Assembly (NCBI GenBank): GCA_026008535.1
Contig: BRKX01000011.1
Span: 42,578,183 to 42,642,182, forward strand
Source of the DNA: Perilla frutescens
Lineage: Eukaryota; Streptophyta; Magnoliopsida; Lamiales; Lamiaceae
DNA length: 64,000 nt
Direction: 5' to 3'
Shown here: in pieces, positions 35,779-47,741 of the stretch
How positions within the stretch are numbered: the stretch's first letter is position 1
How the letters are laid out: each line of letters opens with the position of its first letter
The notes under the pieces: model-generated
Told to the model about the DNA's origin: nothing
Databases searched by the model: none
The model's input: only the letters and a program-made list of their open reading frames with translations
Program-made: the position numbers and the translations under genes

Positions 35779-35970
35779 ATGCCAGCTACAGCATTAGTAT
35801 TACAGTATTGCTTACTCACAAATCACAACTTCACCACTGCTGCTAACTGCTGCTATCATCATCAATCAACAACAACAAGGAGATGGAGAAATCCGGCTAT
35901 GGCCGCGACGGCGTATTCAGATCGCTGCGCCCGCCGTTATTTTTCCCCAGGGACCCCAATCTTTCCATGA
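35779..35970 (+). CDS. Upstream open reading frame overlapping the 4CLL7 start
   Basis: ATG at 35779 opens a 63-codon frame that passes through the main start codon in another frame and ends inside the first coding exon. If the transcript begins at the candidate TATA box, ribosomes would meet this ATG first, which could lower translation of the main protein. Its context (GCAATGCCA) is mediocre. No known peptide is recognised, and it may be untranslated. Confidence 0.25.
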   Translation: MPATALVLQYCLLTNHNFTTAANCCYHHQSTTTRRWRNPAMAATAYSDRCARRYFSPGTPIFP

Positions 35971-38900
35971 TTCCTTTCCTCTTCAGAAACGCTTCATCCT
36001 TCCCCAACAAACCAGCCCTAATCGACGCTCACACCGGAAAAACACTTACTTTCTCTCAGTTCAAATCCATGGTTGCCAAATTCTCACATGCCTTGCTCCA
36101 CCTCGGCATCAACAAGAACGACGTCGTCCTCATTTTCTCCCCCAATTCGATCCAATTCCCAGTTGCTTTCTTCGGGATTATTGCAATCGGCGCCGTCGCC
36201 ACCACCGTCAATCCCACCTACACCGTTTCCGAGCTGTCCAAGCAGCTCAAAGATTCCACGGCTAAGATTATAGTCACCGTCGAAGATTTGTTGCCCAAGG
36301 TTAAAGATTTCAATCTGCCGGTTATTCTCTTGGGAGATGGGGAAAACGAAAAACCCATTTTGCCTATTGGGAAAATCCCTAGCATAGTTCCGTTCTCGGA
36401 GTTCGTCAACAATGAGGGGTCTGTGGATTTAGACGGCAATTCATTCGGAATCAAGCAGGATGACACTGCTGTGTTGCTCTACTCTTCGGGCACCACGGGC
36501 GCGAGCAAGGGCGTCGTTCTCTCTCATCGGAACTTCATCGCCGCCTCATTGATGGTCACCGCCGATCAAGAAATGGCAGGAGAAATCAACAACGTGTTCC
36601 TCCTTGTCCTGCCGATGTTTCATGTGTTTGGCCTCGCTGTGATCATGTTCTCGCAGCTGCAGCGTGGCAGCGCCATTGTTTCCATGTCCAAGTTCGAGTT
36701 GGGGATGATTTTGAGGACTGTGGAGAAGCATGGTGTCACGCATTTGTGGGTTGTGCCGCCGATTATACTGGCGTTGGCCAAGAACAGCATGGTAAAGAAC
36801 TATAATCTGTCGACGTTGAAGCAGGTTGGATCGGGGGCGGCTCCTCTCGGGAAGGAGTTGATGCAGGAATGCGCCAAGAATATTCCTCTAGCTGTTGTTA
36901 TGCAAGTAATCTTCGATGATCACGTGAACTATAGCTTTAATGACATCTTATTGCGTGCATTTTAGTTTCTGCTACCATATAATTATCTTCATCTTACATG
37001 TTAGATGCTATTTAGTATTCTTGCAATGAAAAACACTGTATGATTATTCTGCTCATGATAGTCGTTGAATGCCATGATGTGATTATATGCATAGGGGAAA
37101 CCTTTATGAGGTTAACTATTAATGAAAATAGCTCGTTTAGTTGTGTATATCTCTATACTAGACTGATGTACCTGAGAATAATTCTCAATTATGTGCTATT
37201 TGACTTATTAAGTTTATTTTCTGTGAATTTGGATGGTACTTTTCTTGAGGAGTCTTTATCTTTTTCTAAGGGGTAGCTTATACAAATGAAAATTCTGAAA
37301 CATGCTTTATTGTTTAAAAAATAAAAATTGGAAAAACTCTATCTATTTCAAATTATGGAAATTATTTCAATTGTTTGAGCAACTATTTTCATTTTGACAT
37401 GCTGCCAAAAACTGGAAATATGATATTTTGAGCAGAGTCCACAGGCCCTGTGATTCAACAAAATCCATCACATAATCAGTGAAAAAAGTGATAGAAATCT
37501 ATGTCTATTGAGTCTTTACTTGTGTACATCATCAGAAAATACGAGAACTTAACCTTTTTTTTTAATTATTTTTTGAAGTACCTGAATTTTAGGGGACCTT
37601 TTGGGATCTTCATTCTGCTTCATTATTTATGTGAGGCCTGGGCGATAGAATTTTGTTGCAAGCATGTATGAGGTGATTATTTTTACGAGTACTAACTGCA
37701 GAGAGTGCTTGTAGGTAATTTTTAGTCTGACAACACGAGTCATTTGGTGTGGTTTGACATTAATTTACTGCTTGGTTGCACTCTCACCCAATCTTCCTCC
37801 AATTTTTTTAGGGCTATGGAATGACAGAAACCTGTGGAATTGTTTGCGTCGAGAGTCCATATTCAGGGCCTCGACATTCTGGTTCTGCTGGCATGCTTGT
37901 TCCCGGAGTGGAGTGTCAAATATTCAGTGTTGATAAACTGAAACCTCTTCCTCCCACCCAGTTGGGGGAAATTTGGGTGCGAGGACCAAATATGATGCAA
38001 GGTATACTTGTGGCCAATTTAACTGATAGAAACATACTCATATCATATGTCATGGTAATCTGTTCCTTTCCAAAAGAACTCCTGTGTTTGTCTGTCTCGT
38101 GTTAAGCTGATGATTGGTTAATAAATTTAAAAAGGAGACTGGGGATGTTCTGCTTCTCTTCTTTTAGGTCCTGGTTTTATATGTTTGTGTATGTATAAAG
38201 ATAAGTTGATAAGAAAACAGAAACTATATTCTGGCTGCTCTATTATTGTCCTCACTCTTTTAAGGGGGGGCACTCATTATTGTATCAATGGAGGTGGATC
38301 TTTTCATTTTCCTTCTTTATTTTCACTGTTTATGTTTTATTGTTTTCCTATCATCTTTAGGTTATTTCAGGAATCCGCAAGCCACCAAGCTTACAATAGA
38401 TAGACAGGGTTGGGTGCATACCGGAGATCTTGGATACTTCGACGAGGAGGGTCAGCTATACGTTGTTGACCGCATTAAAGAGCTCATCAAGTACAAGGGC
38501 TTTCAGGTAGCGACTCTTTATTGGAATAAGGAGTTCAGACCACTTTATCTTGAAAATCAGGCTAATATTGCTTCATGAGTAATATTATCTCTATCTACTC
38601 TAAACAAGTGCAACTAGTTCACATATTTATATTGCATTTATTCAAACTTTTCCTAGTAAAAGCGGTTGCCCGATGGTTTTAGCCAAAATTTAGCATCTCT
38701 TTGTAGGATCCCCCTGGCAGAGGAGAGTTTTGCAGCACTTAACATATTGCCATATTATGTTTAGTTATAAAGGTCAAATAGATTAGAAAAACAGATGTTG
38801 GGAGCGTTACCCTTTTTTTCATGTTACTATTGGTGGTGATCTAGTCTCCATGCTTGCTAGGTTGCTCCAGCGGAGCTTGAAGGGCTGCTCGTCTCCCATC

Positions 38901-39346
38901 CCGAGATATCAGATGCTGTGGTCATCCCGTAAGTCATCTGCCGAAGTCCACAAGGATTTCAAGGCAGTGAATGAGTCTGTTTATTTTTGTAACAGCATAC
39001 GATTTTGATAGTTGATACCCTCCTTTCAGATTTCCTGATGCAGAAGCTGGTGAAGTCCCAGCTGCATATGTGGTCCGGGCCCCTAATAGCTCTCTCTCTG
39101 AAGAAGATATCAAGAAATTTATCGCTGATCAGGTATTATTACAGAAAAAATAAGACTTTTATTATAAACTTAAATTGGCTATATTTATTTCTTACAGATT
39201 TAAAACAACACACTAATTTCATAATAATTCAGGTTGCACCTTTTAAAAGATTGAGGAGAGTTACCTTCATTAAAAGTGTCCCAAAATCGGCTTCAGGGAA
39301 GATATTGAGACGAGAACTCATCGCGGAAGTCAAATCAAAATTGTAA
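35883..39346 (+). CDS. 4CLL7: 4-coumarate--CoA ligase-like peroxisomal acyl-CoA synthetase
   Basis: Six exons join into an intact 547-aa frame: 35883-36905, 37812-38001, 38361-38506, 38861-38928, 39030-39132 and 39233-39346, all with GT-AG introns (906, 359, 354, 101 and 100 bp). The protein is an ANL-family adenylating enzyme that activates a carboxylic acid with ATP and joins it to CoA. The phosphate-binding loop [10 protein letters not shown] is at residues 201-210, G-Y-G-M-T-E at 342-347, G-E-I-W-V-R-G at 393-399, T-G-D at 425-427, and the C-terminal catalytic Lys (S-G-K) near 533. The opening [10 protein letters not shown] and overall layout match the 4CL-like 7 clade (Arabidopsis At4g05160), whose members act on medium or long fatty acids and jasmonate precursors and not on lignin hydroxycinnamates. 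It ends S-K-L, a peroxisome-targeting signal. The start at 35883 (AAGGAGATGG) fits the family N-terminus. The substrate is inferred from the family. Confidence 0.93.
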
Positions 39347-39442
39347 TCTCATGATTAATTTCGATTATACTTGTCCTAATTGATTTCCAGTTTGGATATT
39401 TATACTACGTAACTCTAGTATTATTTGGAAATTAATGTAAAA

Positions 39443-39448
39443 AATAAA
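39443..39448 (+). terminator. Candidate polyadenylation signal of 4CLL7
   Basis: AATAAA lies 97 nt after the stop codon in AT-rich DNA, a plausible near-upstream polyadenylation element for the gene. No transcript evidence is available. Confidence 0.4.
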
Positions 39449-39751
39449 CAGTTTCTTAGTTTTTGAGACTCTATAGATCGTGCATTTCGACTCAAAAGCT
39501 TCGTTATGCATTTGCATACATACAGACATTCATGTGGAACCTGATAATACTCGTTAAGAGTCACTCGTCGTATACTTTACCACTTTCAAAGTTATTGGGC
39601 TGTTGAGATGTTGAACTATATATATATATATGTATCATTTATATTAATAAGTTATTAAATACTAGTAAGTAGTAACTAGCTAGCTTACCTCAATATAAAA
39701 TAAAATACCTGGAGATGATAAAATAAATGAGAGAGAGGCTGACATTGACCT

Positions 39752-41128
39752 GCAGATGCATCTGCACCTTCCTTTTGGATCCTCTCATACGAAGAAGAAG
39801 AAGAAGGTGCAGATGCAAGTGCAAATGCAGGAAAATGCAACTTCTTTTGCTTTCCATCTTCCCATGCTTTCCATCTAATGCAGTTTTGTGTTGTGTGTTT
39901 TTGTGTTTATTTATAAACTGTGAAGACTTCACAATGGGCAATCGTGTTGCCCACCCACCACGACACGTCGATTTGCAAAATAAACATTTGTGAGATTGTG
40001 ACTAATTAACAGAGAGATGACGTTTTATGTGACTCATTGAATTCTTGAAAATGTGTAGCAGAATGCGGAATAATTTTTGAGTTGAGACATTTAAATCTAT
40101 CTTGTTTTATTTTTATTCAATTTTCTCTAGCAAAATAATTTCATATTTTTTTTTTCTAGGTTCGAGCCTATAGGGACACTATTTTATTTTGTTTAAAAAT
40201 AAGGGTTAATTATACTTAATACATGTTTAAAATCATAACAATAATATTTCAATATATATTTATAGCAATAATTATCCTAACTTTTCATTTCCATAATAAT
40301 TATAATATCCGCAAGTTTTTTTAACAAATGAAAGTTCAGTCATCAAGTCGGAGAACATGTTGACAAAAAAAATATTCCACATTAGCTAAAACAATGTGGG
40401 TTCCGAAAGTCAAACAGAATCCGATGGACAAACCTCCCCGTAGATACCGAAAGTCTAATATTTTATACAAAACAACAATAATTTCGAGCAAAATTTAATA
40501 TATTATGTTTAAAAATAGCAATATTTCTTGTCTACGTGTTCTCCAGCTTTGTAACTCAGCTTTTAATTGTCGAAAAAACTTGCAAATGATATAATTGTTA
40601 CAAAAATGAAACATTAAGGGTAAAATTACTACTAAATATAGATTAAGGTATTATTGTTATAAGTTGCAAAGGTTGGGGGATTAAGTATTATTTTTCCTTA
40701 TTTTTAAGCAAAATAAAATAGTCACTAAAGGTTAGAACTTAGAAAAAAAACGTAAAAGATAAAAATTTATTGCAGGAGAAAATTGAATAAAAATACTAGT
40801 AAAATGGATTCGAATGCCTAACTAAAAAATTATAACACATTTTGCCACACATTTTCAAGAATCCAATGAGTTACATAAAACATCATCTCTCTAGCTCTGT
40901 GTCAGTCACAATTTCACAAGTGTTTGTTTTGCAAATTACGTATCATGGTAGGTGGACAGCACGATTATTGAATGCGAAGTTCTCATAGTTTATAAATAAA
41001 CACAAAAACAAACAATTTAATACTGAAAAAAAAAATATTAAAAGTCAAAGATGTTCTATTTTCCTGCACATCTGTACCTTCTTATTCGTCATCATGTGAG
41101 AGAATCCAAAAGGAAGGTGCAGATGCAT
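39752..41128. repeat. 1.4-kb foldback locus with ~610-bp inverted arms
   Basis: The left arm (39752-40375) and right arm (40521-41128) are reverse complements over their whole length, with indels and perhaps 75-80% identity by eye. The spacer is 145 bp. Collinear landmarks include TGCATCTGCACCTTCCTTTT, TGTTTATTTATAAACT, ATGTTTTATGT-ACTCATTG, ATTCTTGAAAATGTGT, TTATTCAATTTTCTC and GAGAACA-GT-GACAA. The left terminus also holds a smaller perfect 14-bp stem (39757-39770 with 39804-39817). There is no coding potential. It may be a non-autonomous DNA transposon with long terminal repeats or an inverted duplication. No target duplication is evident. Confidence 0.88.
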
Positions 41129-41255
41129 CAATGCTCTCTCTCTCTCTCTCTCTATATATATATGTTACATGTACATTTAGTCTACACACACATGTGTGTA
41201 TATGATATGAAGGTGGAAATGCCTCATGCTTAAGATCTCTGCGATTATATATTAG

Positions 41256-41685
41256 TGAATTTCTATTTGCACTACTAAAATTACTATTTGTGTTAAAAAA
41301 ATAATAATTTTGAAGTTACTTAAATGCCCTTTATTTAAAAAGAAATAAATCAAGTGTGGTTCGGAATGAAATTTCGAACTCACTATATTTGTTCAAAATT
41401 CCATTTTCGAACATGTATGATTTTTAAAATAAGTCTCGTTCGATGTGTTCGAAAATTCATTTTTTAACGGACTTCATGAATTTTTTTTTAAGTGCCGTTA
41501 GAACACACAACTTCGAACATATCTATCCTATTCGAACACAAGACTTCGAACACATTCAGAATATTCAAACACACGACTTCAAATGAAAATCGAGTTTTTA
41601 GGTAAATTTATAACTAATAAAAGAAAATGAAAAATAACTTATAGTGCAAAGAGTAAAAATGGGGGTGCAAATAGAAACCCCCTAT
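41256..41685. mobile_element. Short foldback MITE
   Basis: The left end TTTCTATTTGCACTACTAAAA is answered by an inverted right end, TTTCTATTTGCACCCCCATT, and a second inner pair (ACTATTTGTG and ACTCTTTGCAC) follows. The interior repeats TTCGAACA motifs in both orientations. There is no coding capacity. Confidence 0.65.
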
Positions 41686-41817
41686 GTATTATCTCTGAGG
41701 TCTTTTATATTTTTTTATTATTATTTTTTGCTTAGACATCTAGATGGTCTAGAGTTGTATAAAAATAAATAAATATTAAATTAGTAATTTTACAAAAATA
41801 AATAAAATCTTATACAT

Positions 41818-42139
41818 TGTGGAAATTGGCTCATTGCCCTTTTACCTCTCTTGGCCCAATTCTCCTTTATTTTTCCTTGGCCCAGTTGCAAGCCCATTTC
41901 GATTAAACCTAATTTACTATATATTATTCCCTAACCCTAATTTACTATATCTAATCTATCCCTCTCTCTATTAAGCCCTCACGTCGTTTCATTTCTCACC
42001 AAGCCCTACCTCTGATCTCCTACAAGCTCTGAGCTCTGTAAAGCCTTCCTCTCTGTTCTTTGACCGGAATCCTGACCCCTTGGATCCTTGATTGGTTGTG
42101 TGTTGAGAGTAAGTGTGAGCTCTTATCTGTGAGAGTGAT
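41818..42139 (+). mobile_element. Copia-type LTR, left part (split by the Athila element)
   Basis: Begins TGTGGAAATTGG and runs to the Athila insertion point. It continues at 57151-57567, where it ends CCCAACA just before a tRNA-Met-like primer-binding site. The rejoined LTR would be about 740 bp. CT-rich plant-like sequence near 41960-42060 fits the transcribed part of an LTR. The left edge is inferred from the TG start only. Confidence 0.5.
42135..42139. repeat. Athila target-site duplication GTGAT (left)
   Basis: Identical to 57146-57150, and directly outside the LTR ends. Confidence 0.92.
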
Positions 42140-43713
42140 TGATGAGTGCTTGAATTGCACTCATTTGGACTCAATTGCACGCGTTTTTGAGTACTTTTGC
42201 TCTATGTTTATGTTTATATGTTTGTTAATTCTGTTTATTTTGTAGTTTATCTTTAATGTTGTTTAAAGTGGCCAATACAGGTTATTTTTGGGTTAATATG
42301 TACAAAACAAAGTTAAAATGGGATTTCCATCATCAAAGACCGCACAAGACTTGAAAAGTTGAAGAAAACCAAGTGTCGGGCTCAGACACGGCCAAGGGGC
42401 GCGACCGTAGATCGCATTGCAGAGCACCAAACAGAGGCTTGAAAACCTTCAGCCCGAGCGCGACCGGGCTCTGGGCGCAGTCGCAGGGCAGGCCGCGCCC
42501 TAGGGCCTCTGCAATGCGGGCTCCAGGCGTGGCCAGCACGGCCCGCATTTCAGCACTTCAGAGACCTGTTTTTGTGTGTTCCAAAGTCGACCTCCAGGCG
42601 CGACCTAGACGAGGTCGCGGTCGGGACTGAAGAATCCATTTTTGACTTTTGGCACTCCATTATTGGCCCTCTATATGATATAACAATTGGGGAGTCTTAA
42701 AACATACATCTTCCTCACGAAAATCTTTGAAGAACACTCTCAATTTTTGGATTTTTGAAGATCAAGAACATCAAGAAGAGGAGGAAGATTCAACCATCCA
42801 TTTGAAGATTCAAACCAAGAGATTGAAGGAGTTTGTTCTACATTGGGTTTTATCTTCTCCTTCACTATTTTACTTTTGTATTGAGAATGGGTTTTGGATC
42901 CTTGTCTTGTATTCTTGATCTTGTTGTAAATATGGTAGGCTAGAGCCCTTAGGGCTCTAGGATGTGGTGAAGCAATGTGACTCTTATTCTTGATGAAGGT
43001 TTAATATATGTTTATGCTTTGTCAAGGTTTTAATCCATACTTGGTCTTGAATGATGTTGTTTGAATGGCCTCCTTACTAGCATCACATGTATGATTCACT
43101 TGCATCTTGCCCATCCCGTGAACATAAGCATGTATGGATTGAATTCATGTACTTGTACTCTTTGTTGAAGTTGAGTATGTGGAAGGAATGGTGACCCCTT
43201 TGAGCCTTTGGTAGGTGCGACCTTGGAATGTGTTAGAGATAGCCATCCTTGTCGCATTCGCAATTTAGGAGATATTTGAGAGATGCTCCTTCTATATTTG
43301 CGGTCTTCTTACCTATGAACTTAGCATGATTGTGTGTTTAATCCTTGTTGTTGAATCAAGAGAAGTATTGTGAATCCATATCCTAGAGTCTTATTTTAAT
43401 CCACCTTTAAATCTCCCTTTTGTTGATTGTTGTTCTTGCTTGCTTTTTAGATTATTTATTTTTGTTAAGATGATGTTTGTTACTCTAGTTCTTGATTTGG
43501 TTTTGTGAATGAAACCAACCCCTCAATTAATCTCAGTCTAGATATTCCGTTTGTCTATCGTCATAGTAGTTGCATTTTCTTATTCAAATTCCTTTTTCTC
43601 TGTGGATCGATCTCGTTTCGTCCTTGCTACAAATACATGCTTGTACACTTGTAGGTATTGACACGAGTTTAATAAATATTAAAACAATCTTAGAGGTGAT
43701 AAAACCTATATCA
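42140..43713 (+). repeat. Athila 5' LTR
   Basis: Starts TGATGAGTGC and ends CCTATATCA, 1574 bp. A GC-rich stretch lies at 42380-42610, and a TATA-like CTATATGAT at 42671-42679 is a plausible LTR promoter. It differs from the 3' LTR by scattered substitutions and by a shorter GC-rich stretch. Confidence 0.95.
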
Positions 43714-43720
43714 AGTTTTT

Positions 43721-43738
43721 TGGCGCCGTTGCCGGGGA
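43721..43738 (+). promoter_or_regulatory. Athila primer-binding site (tRNA-Asp)
   Basis: TGGCGCCGTTGCCGGGGA begins seven bases after the LTR and is complementary to the 3' end of plant tRNA-Asp, the primer typical of Athila elements. Confidence 0.9.
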
Positions 43739-43860
43739 AACGGAATTAATTTGATAAATGCAATATTGTGATAACGATTGAGTGGATTACTTTAGACATT
43801 TTTACTTGTTTTATTTGAAGATTTGTTCTTGATTTGTTTGCCCTTTTTGATAGGAAGTGT

Positions 43861-45750
43861 ATGCACACTCGTTCTCAAGGAGAACCACCTATTTCATTGG
43901 ACTTAGAGATTGAAGCAACGGTTCGTCACAACAATGCACGTAGACGGAGGAGAATGGCGGATCTATCTCCACCGGTTCAAGACCCGATGATTGCCCAAAT
44001 GCAAAGGCAATTGGAGGTGATGCAAGAGCAATTGAGAGCCCAAGAGGAGGCTTACAATAGAAATGTGGAGGCACCAATCCAGAATCTTTTTCAACCCGTC
44101 GTTGATCAAGGGGTGGCCAATGGACCACCCATTCAAGCCAACAATTTCGAGTTTAAGACCTCTCTCATACTAATGATCCAACAAAACCAATTTCGAGGGA
44201 CACCAATGGAGGATCCACATGAGCATATTCGTAAATTCCTCAATGTTAGTGGGATAATGAAGATGAATGGAGTCCTGGACGATGCAATACGCATCTGACT
44301 CTTTCCATTCTCATTGATCGACAAGGCGGAAACATGGTGGTTGAGCCATGCTCAAGGAACATTTCAAACTTGGGATCAATTGGTGACAAAGTTCTTACAC
44401 AAGTTTTTCCCACCCGGAAAAACCCTCAAATTGAAAGGAGATATCACCGTGTTCAAACAATGGGATGAAGAAAGCTTATATGAGGCGTGGGAGCGCTTTA
44501 GGGGGATGCTAAGGAAGTGCCCCGGACATGGTTTTGGAACTGATCATCAAGTGTGTATCTTCTATGGTGGAAACAAAGACGAAGTGAGAACACTCATGGA
44601 TGCGGCCGCGGGAGGATCACTCTTAGCAAGAGGACTGGAAGAAGCCTTGAGGATAATTGAAGAAATGGCTTCAAATCCATTTCAGTGGCCGGCGACAAGA
44701 GAGGGCGTCCAAATCCTAAAGAAAGTGGCTTCTACTTCAAGTTCGGATGCACTTGGGCTTTTGGCGGCTCAAATGGCAACTTTAAATTCAAAAATTGAAG
44801 CCTTTAGCAATCCAAAAGCCGAGACATCTCAAAGTCAATTTGAGGAGGTTAACTATGTAAACCAAAGAGGCTATTCAAATCAACAATGACCATTCAATCC
44901 GGGGTACAAGCCCCAATACAGAGGTCAATATGGTGGAAACCAAGGTTATCAAAATAGAGCTCAACACCCGAACTTCTCCTATGGTAACCCGAACAATGCT
45001 ATCCAACCACCTCCGGGCTTCTCGGTCACAAATGGTGTAATTGATGAGGAGAAGAAGCCCAAGATGGATGAACTCCTAATGGCGTTTATGGGGAAGACGG
45101 AGAACTACATGAAAGACTCTCAAACACGTTTTGGGAAGTTAGAAAATACCGTCGGAGCAATTGGCAACCAAGTTAACACTTTGGAGAAGCAAATGGGACA
45201 ATTTGCGACTATCTTGGGAAGCCAACATCAACAAGGCAAGTTCCCAAGCAACACTACCGTGAATCCGAAGGATCAATGCAAGACAATTACCTTGAGGAGT
45301 GGAACCGCCTATGATGGCCCCGAGATACCAGATGAAGAAGAAATCAAAGGAAATGTTGAAGAGCAACCTAGTGAAAAGAAGAAGGAAGAGGGACCAAGTC
45401 AAGAGGACTTGAGTCCCAAATTAAAGAAAAATGATGCCCTTGAGAAAGGGAAAGATAATGAAGAACCGACAAAGGTGATGCCGGAAGAATATAAAGTACC
45501 TATACCTTACCCACAAAGACTCCAAAAGGCAAAGAGCGACGAGCAATTCTCTCGGTTCCTCGACATTTTTAGAAATGTACAAATTAACATCCCTCTTGTT
45601 GAAGCACTTCAACAAATGCCAAATTATGCCAAGTTCTTGAAGGATGTGATTTCCAAAAAGAGGAGATTGGGGGAATATGAGACGGCCAACTCGATCGAGA
45701 ATGGTAGTGCTCTACTACAAAAAAAGTTACCCGCGAAGATGAAAGATCCG
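43861..45750 (+). pseudogene. Athila gag
   Basis: Starts ATG at 43861 (M-H-T-R-S-Q-G) and shares one frame with pol. The retrotransposon gag domain lies around 44290-44640 (L-F-P-F-S-L-I-D-K-A-E-T-W-W), followed by a Gln/Gly/Asn-rich linker and the Athila-typical Q-C-K-T-I-T-L-R-S-G near 45270. Gag forms the particle that packages the element RNA. Two in-frame TGA codons, at 44296 and 44887, interrupt it, each at a position where the family would carry Arg (CGA). Confidence 0.88.
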
Positions 45751-46152
45751 GGAAGCTTCAACATCTCGGTCACCATTGGAGAGAATCATGTTGGGAAAGC
45801 TTTATGTGATCTTGAGGCAAGCATCAATTTGATGCCCCTCTCTTTCTTTAAAAAGTTGAAGATGGGGGAGATCAAGCCCACTACCATTTACCTCCAAATG
45901 GCCGACCGATCTTTAACATATCCAAAGGGTGTGGTAAAAGATGTGCTAGTGAAGGTCAACAAATTCATCTTTCCGGTAGACTTTGTGGTTCTTGACATGG
46001 AAGAAGACAAGGAAGTTTCCCTCATCTTAGGGCGATCGTTTTTTAATACGGGTAAGGCCTTGATAGATGTGGAGAAGGAAGAACTTACCTTGAGGGTGAA
46101 TGAAGAAAAAATCACGTTTTTCCTTCAAAAAGCAATGCAACATCCCGAAGAA
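45751..46152 (+). pseudogene. Athila aspartic protease
   Basis: Retropepsin-like segment with I-S-V-T-I-G, the active-site stretch A-L-C-D-L-E-A-S-I-N (Asp at 45808-45810) and a C-terminal L-I-L-G-R-S-F-F-N-T-G. The family active site is D-L-G-A-S. Here Gly has become Glu (45814-45816), which should abolish activity. A TAG at 46153-46155 then separates it from RT in the same frame. Confidence 0.82.
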
Positions 46153-46179
46153 TAGGCAAAGAATATTAAGGAGTGCAAA

Positions 46180-47741
46180 GTGCTCCAAATGGTGGATGAA
46201 TGTGTGAAGGAGGAAAAGTTGAGGAGCCCACAAAATCCTCTTGAGATTTGCATTTCTAACTCTATCTTTAATTCTTTACCTAATGATGATGTTGGTCTAT
46301 GTGATTCCGTTTCTATGATGAATTCATTTCAGGAATCATACTTGAGGAAACCGAAGTTCTTGCCATTGAGAGACGAGAACCAAACATCAAAGAAAAAAGA
46401 GGAGTTGAAGGCAAAGGAGGAAATGGAATTGAAACCCCTACCTACACATTTGAGGTATGCTTACCTTGATGAAGCCAAGCAAAAACCGGTAATCGTCTCT
46501 TCCCTCTTATCCGATGAACAATGTGATAAATTGTTAAGGGTGTTGAGGAAATATCAAAGCATTATAGGATGGTCAATTTCTGACCTTAAAGGCATTAATT
46601 CTTCTATTTGCATGCATAAAATTTTGCTTGAGGAAGATTATAAACCTAAGGTGCAAAACCAAAGAAGACTCAACCCTATTATGCAAGAAGTTGTTAGGAA
46701 AGAGGTCTTGAAGTTGCTTGATGCCGGTATCATTTTTGCTATTTCGGATAGTGAGTGGGTGAGTCCTACTCAAATAGTTGCTAAAAAAGGGGGAATGACT
46801 ATTGTTGAGAATGATAATAAAGAAACAATTGCTACAAGAGTAGTAATGGGGTGGAGAATGTGTATAGATTATAGGGCTTTGAATGTGTATACTAGGAAAG
46901 ATCATTTTCCATTGCCTTTCATTGATCAAATGCTAGATAGATTGGCAGGTCATGAATTCTATTGCTTTCTTGATGGTTACTCGGGATACAATCAAATCAT
47001 GATTGCTCCCGAGGACCAAGAGAAGACCGCTTTTACTTATTCGTATGGAATTTTTGCTTATAAATGGATGTCGTTTAGGTTGTGTAATGCACCCGCCACC
47101 TTTCAAAGGTGTATGATGTCCATTTTTCATGGATTGATTGAGAATATAATGGAGGTGTTCATGGATGATTTTTCCGTCTTTGGTGATTCTTTCGATATAT
47201 GCCTTGATAATCTAACACAAGTCTTGCAGAGGTGTGAAGACACCAATCTTGTACTCAATTGGGAAAAATGCCACTTTATGGTAAGAGATGGCATTGTTTT
47301 TGGACACAAGGTGTCGGGTGAAGGTCTAGAGGTGGACCGAGCCAAAATAGTGGCCATTGAAAAACTACCTCCATCAACAAATGAAAATGGAGTTCGAAGC
47401 TTTTTGGGACACGCCGGGTTCTATAGGCATTTTATAAAAGATTTTTCTAAAGTCTCTAAACCCCTTTGTCGTTTACTTGAAAAAGCCGTTGAATTTGACT
47501 TTGATAATAATTGTTTGCAAGCTTTTGAAATGTTGAAGAAGGCCCTAATCACGGCACCCGTGCTTATCACACCCGATTGGAGTGAGCCTTTTGAAGTGAT
47601 GTGTGATGCAAGTGAGATAGCGATGGGAGCCACTCTTGGCTAAAAGAAGGACAAACTATTCCGAGTCATCTACTATCGGAGTAGAACTTTGGATCCCGCT
47701 CAAGTCAACTACACCACCACAGAGAGGGAACTCTTGGCGGT
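46180..47741 (+). pseudogene. Athila reverse transcriptase and start of RNase H
   Basis: The RT core spans about 46640-47560. It has M-C-I-D-Y-R-A-L-N, F-C-F-L-D-G-Y-S-G-Y-N-Q-like and the catalytic F-M-D-D (47158-47169), then F-L-G-H-A-G-F-Y-R. RNase H begins near 47580 (F-E-V-M-C-D-A-S). RT copies the element RNA into DNA. A TAA at 47641-47643 stops the frame (consistent with CAA to TAA), and the solo LTR at 47742 splits RNase H. Confidence 0.9.
47737..47741. repeat. Solo-LTR target-site duplication GCGGT (left)
   Basis: Repeated at 49294-49298. Removing the insert and one copy restores a continuous RNase H reading. Confidence 0.92.

Noticed and set aside
39727..39993. Open frames on both strands rich in Arg, Cys or Leu
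   Set aside because: They lie in one arm of the inverted repeat and are generated by GAAGAAGAAG and TGCANN repeats.
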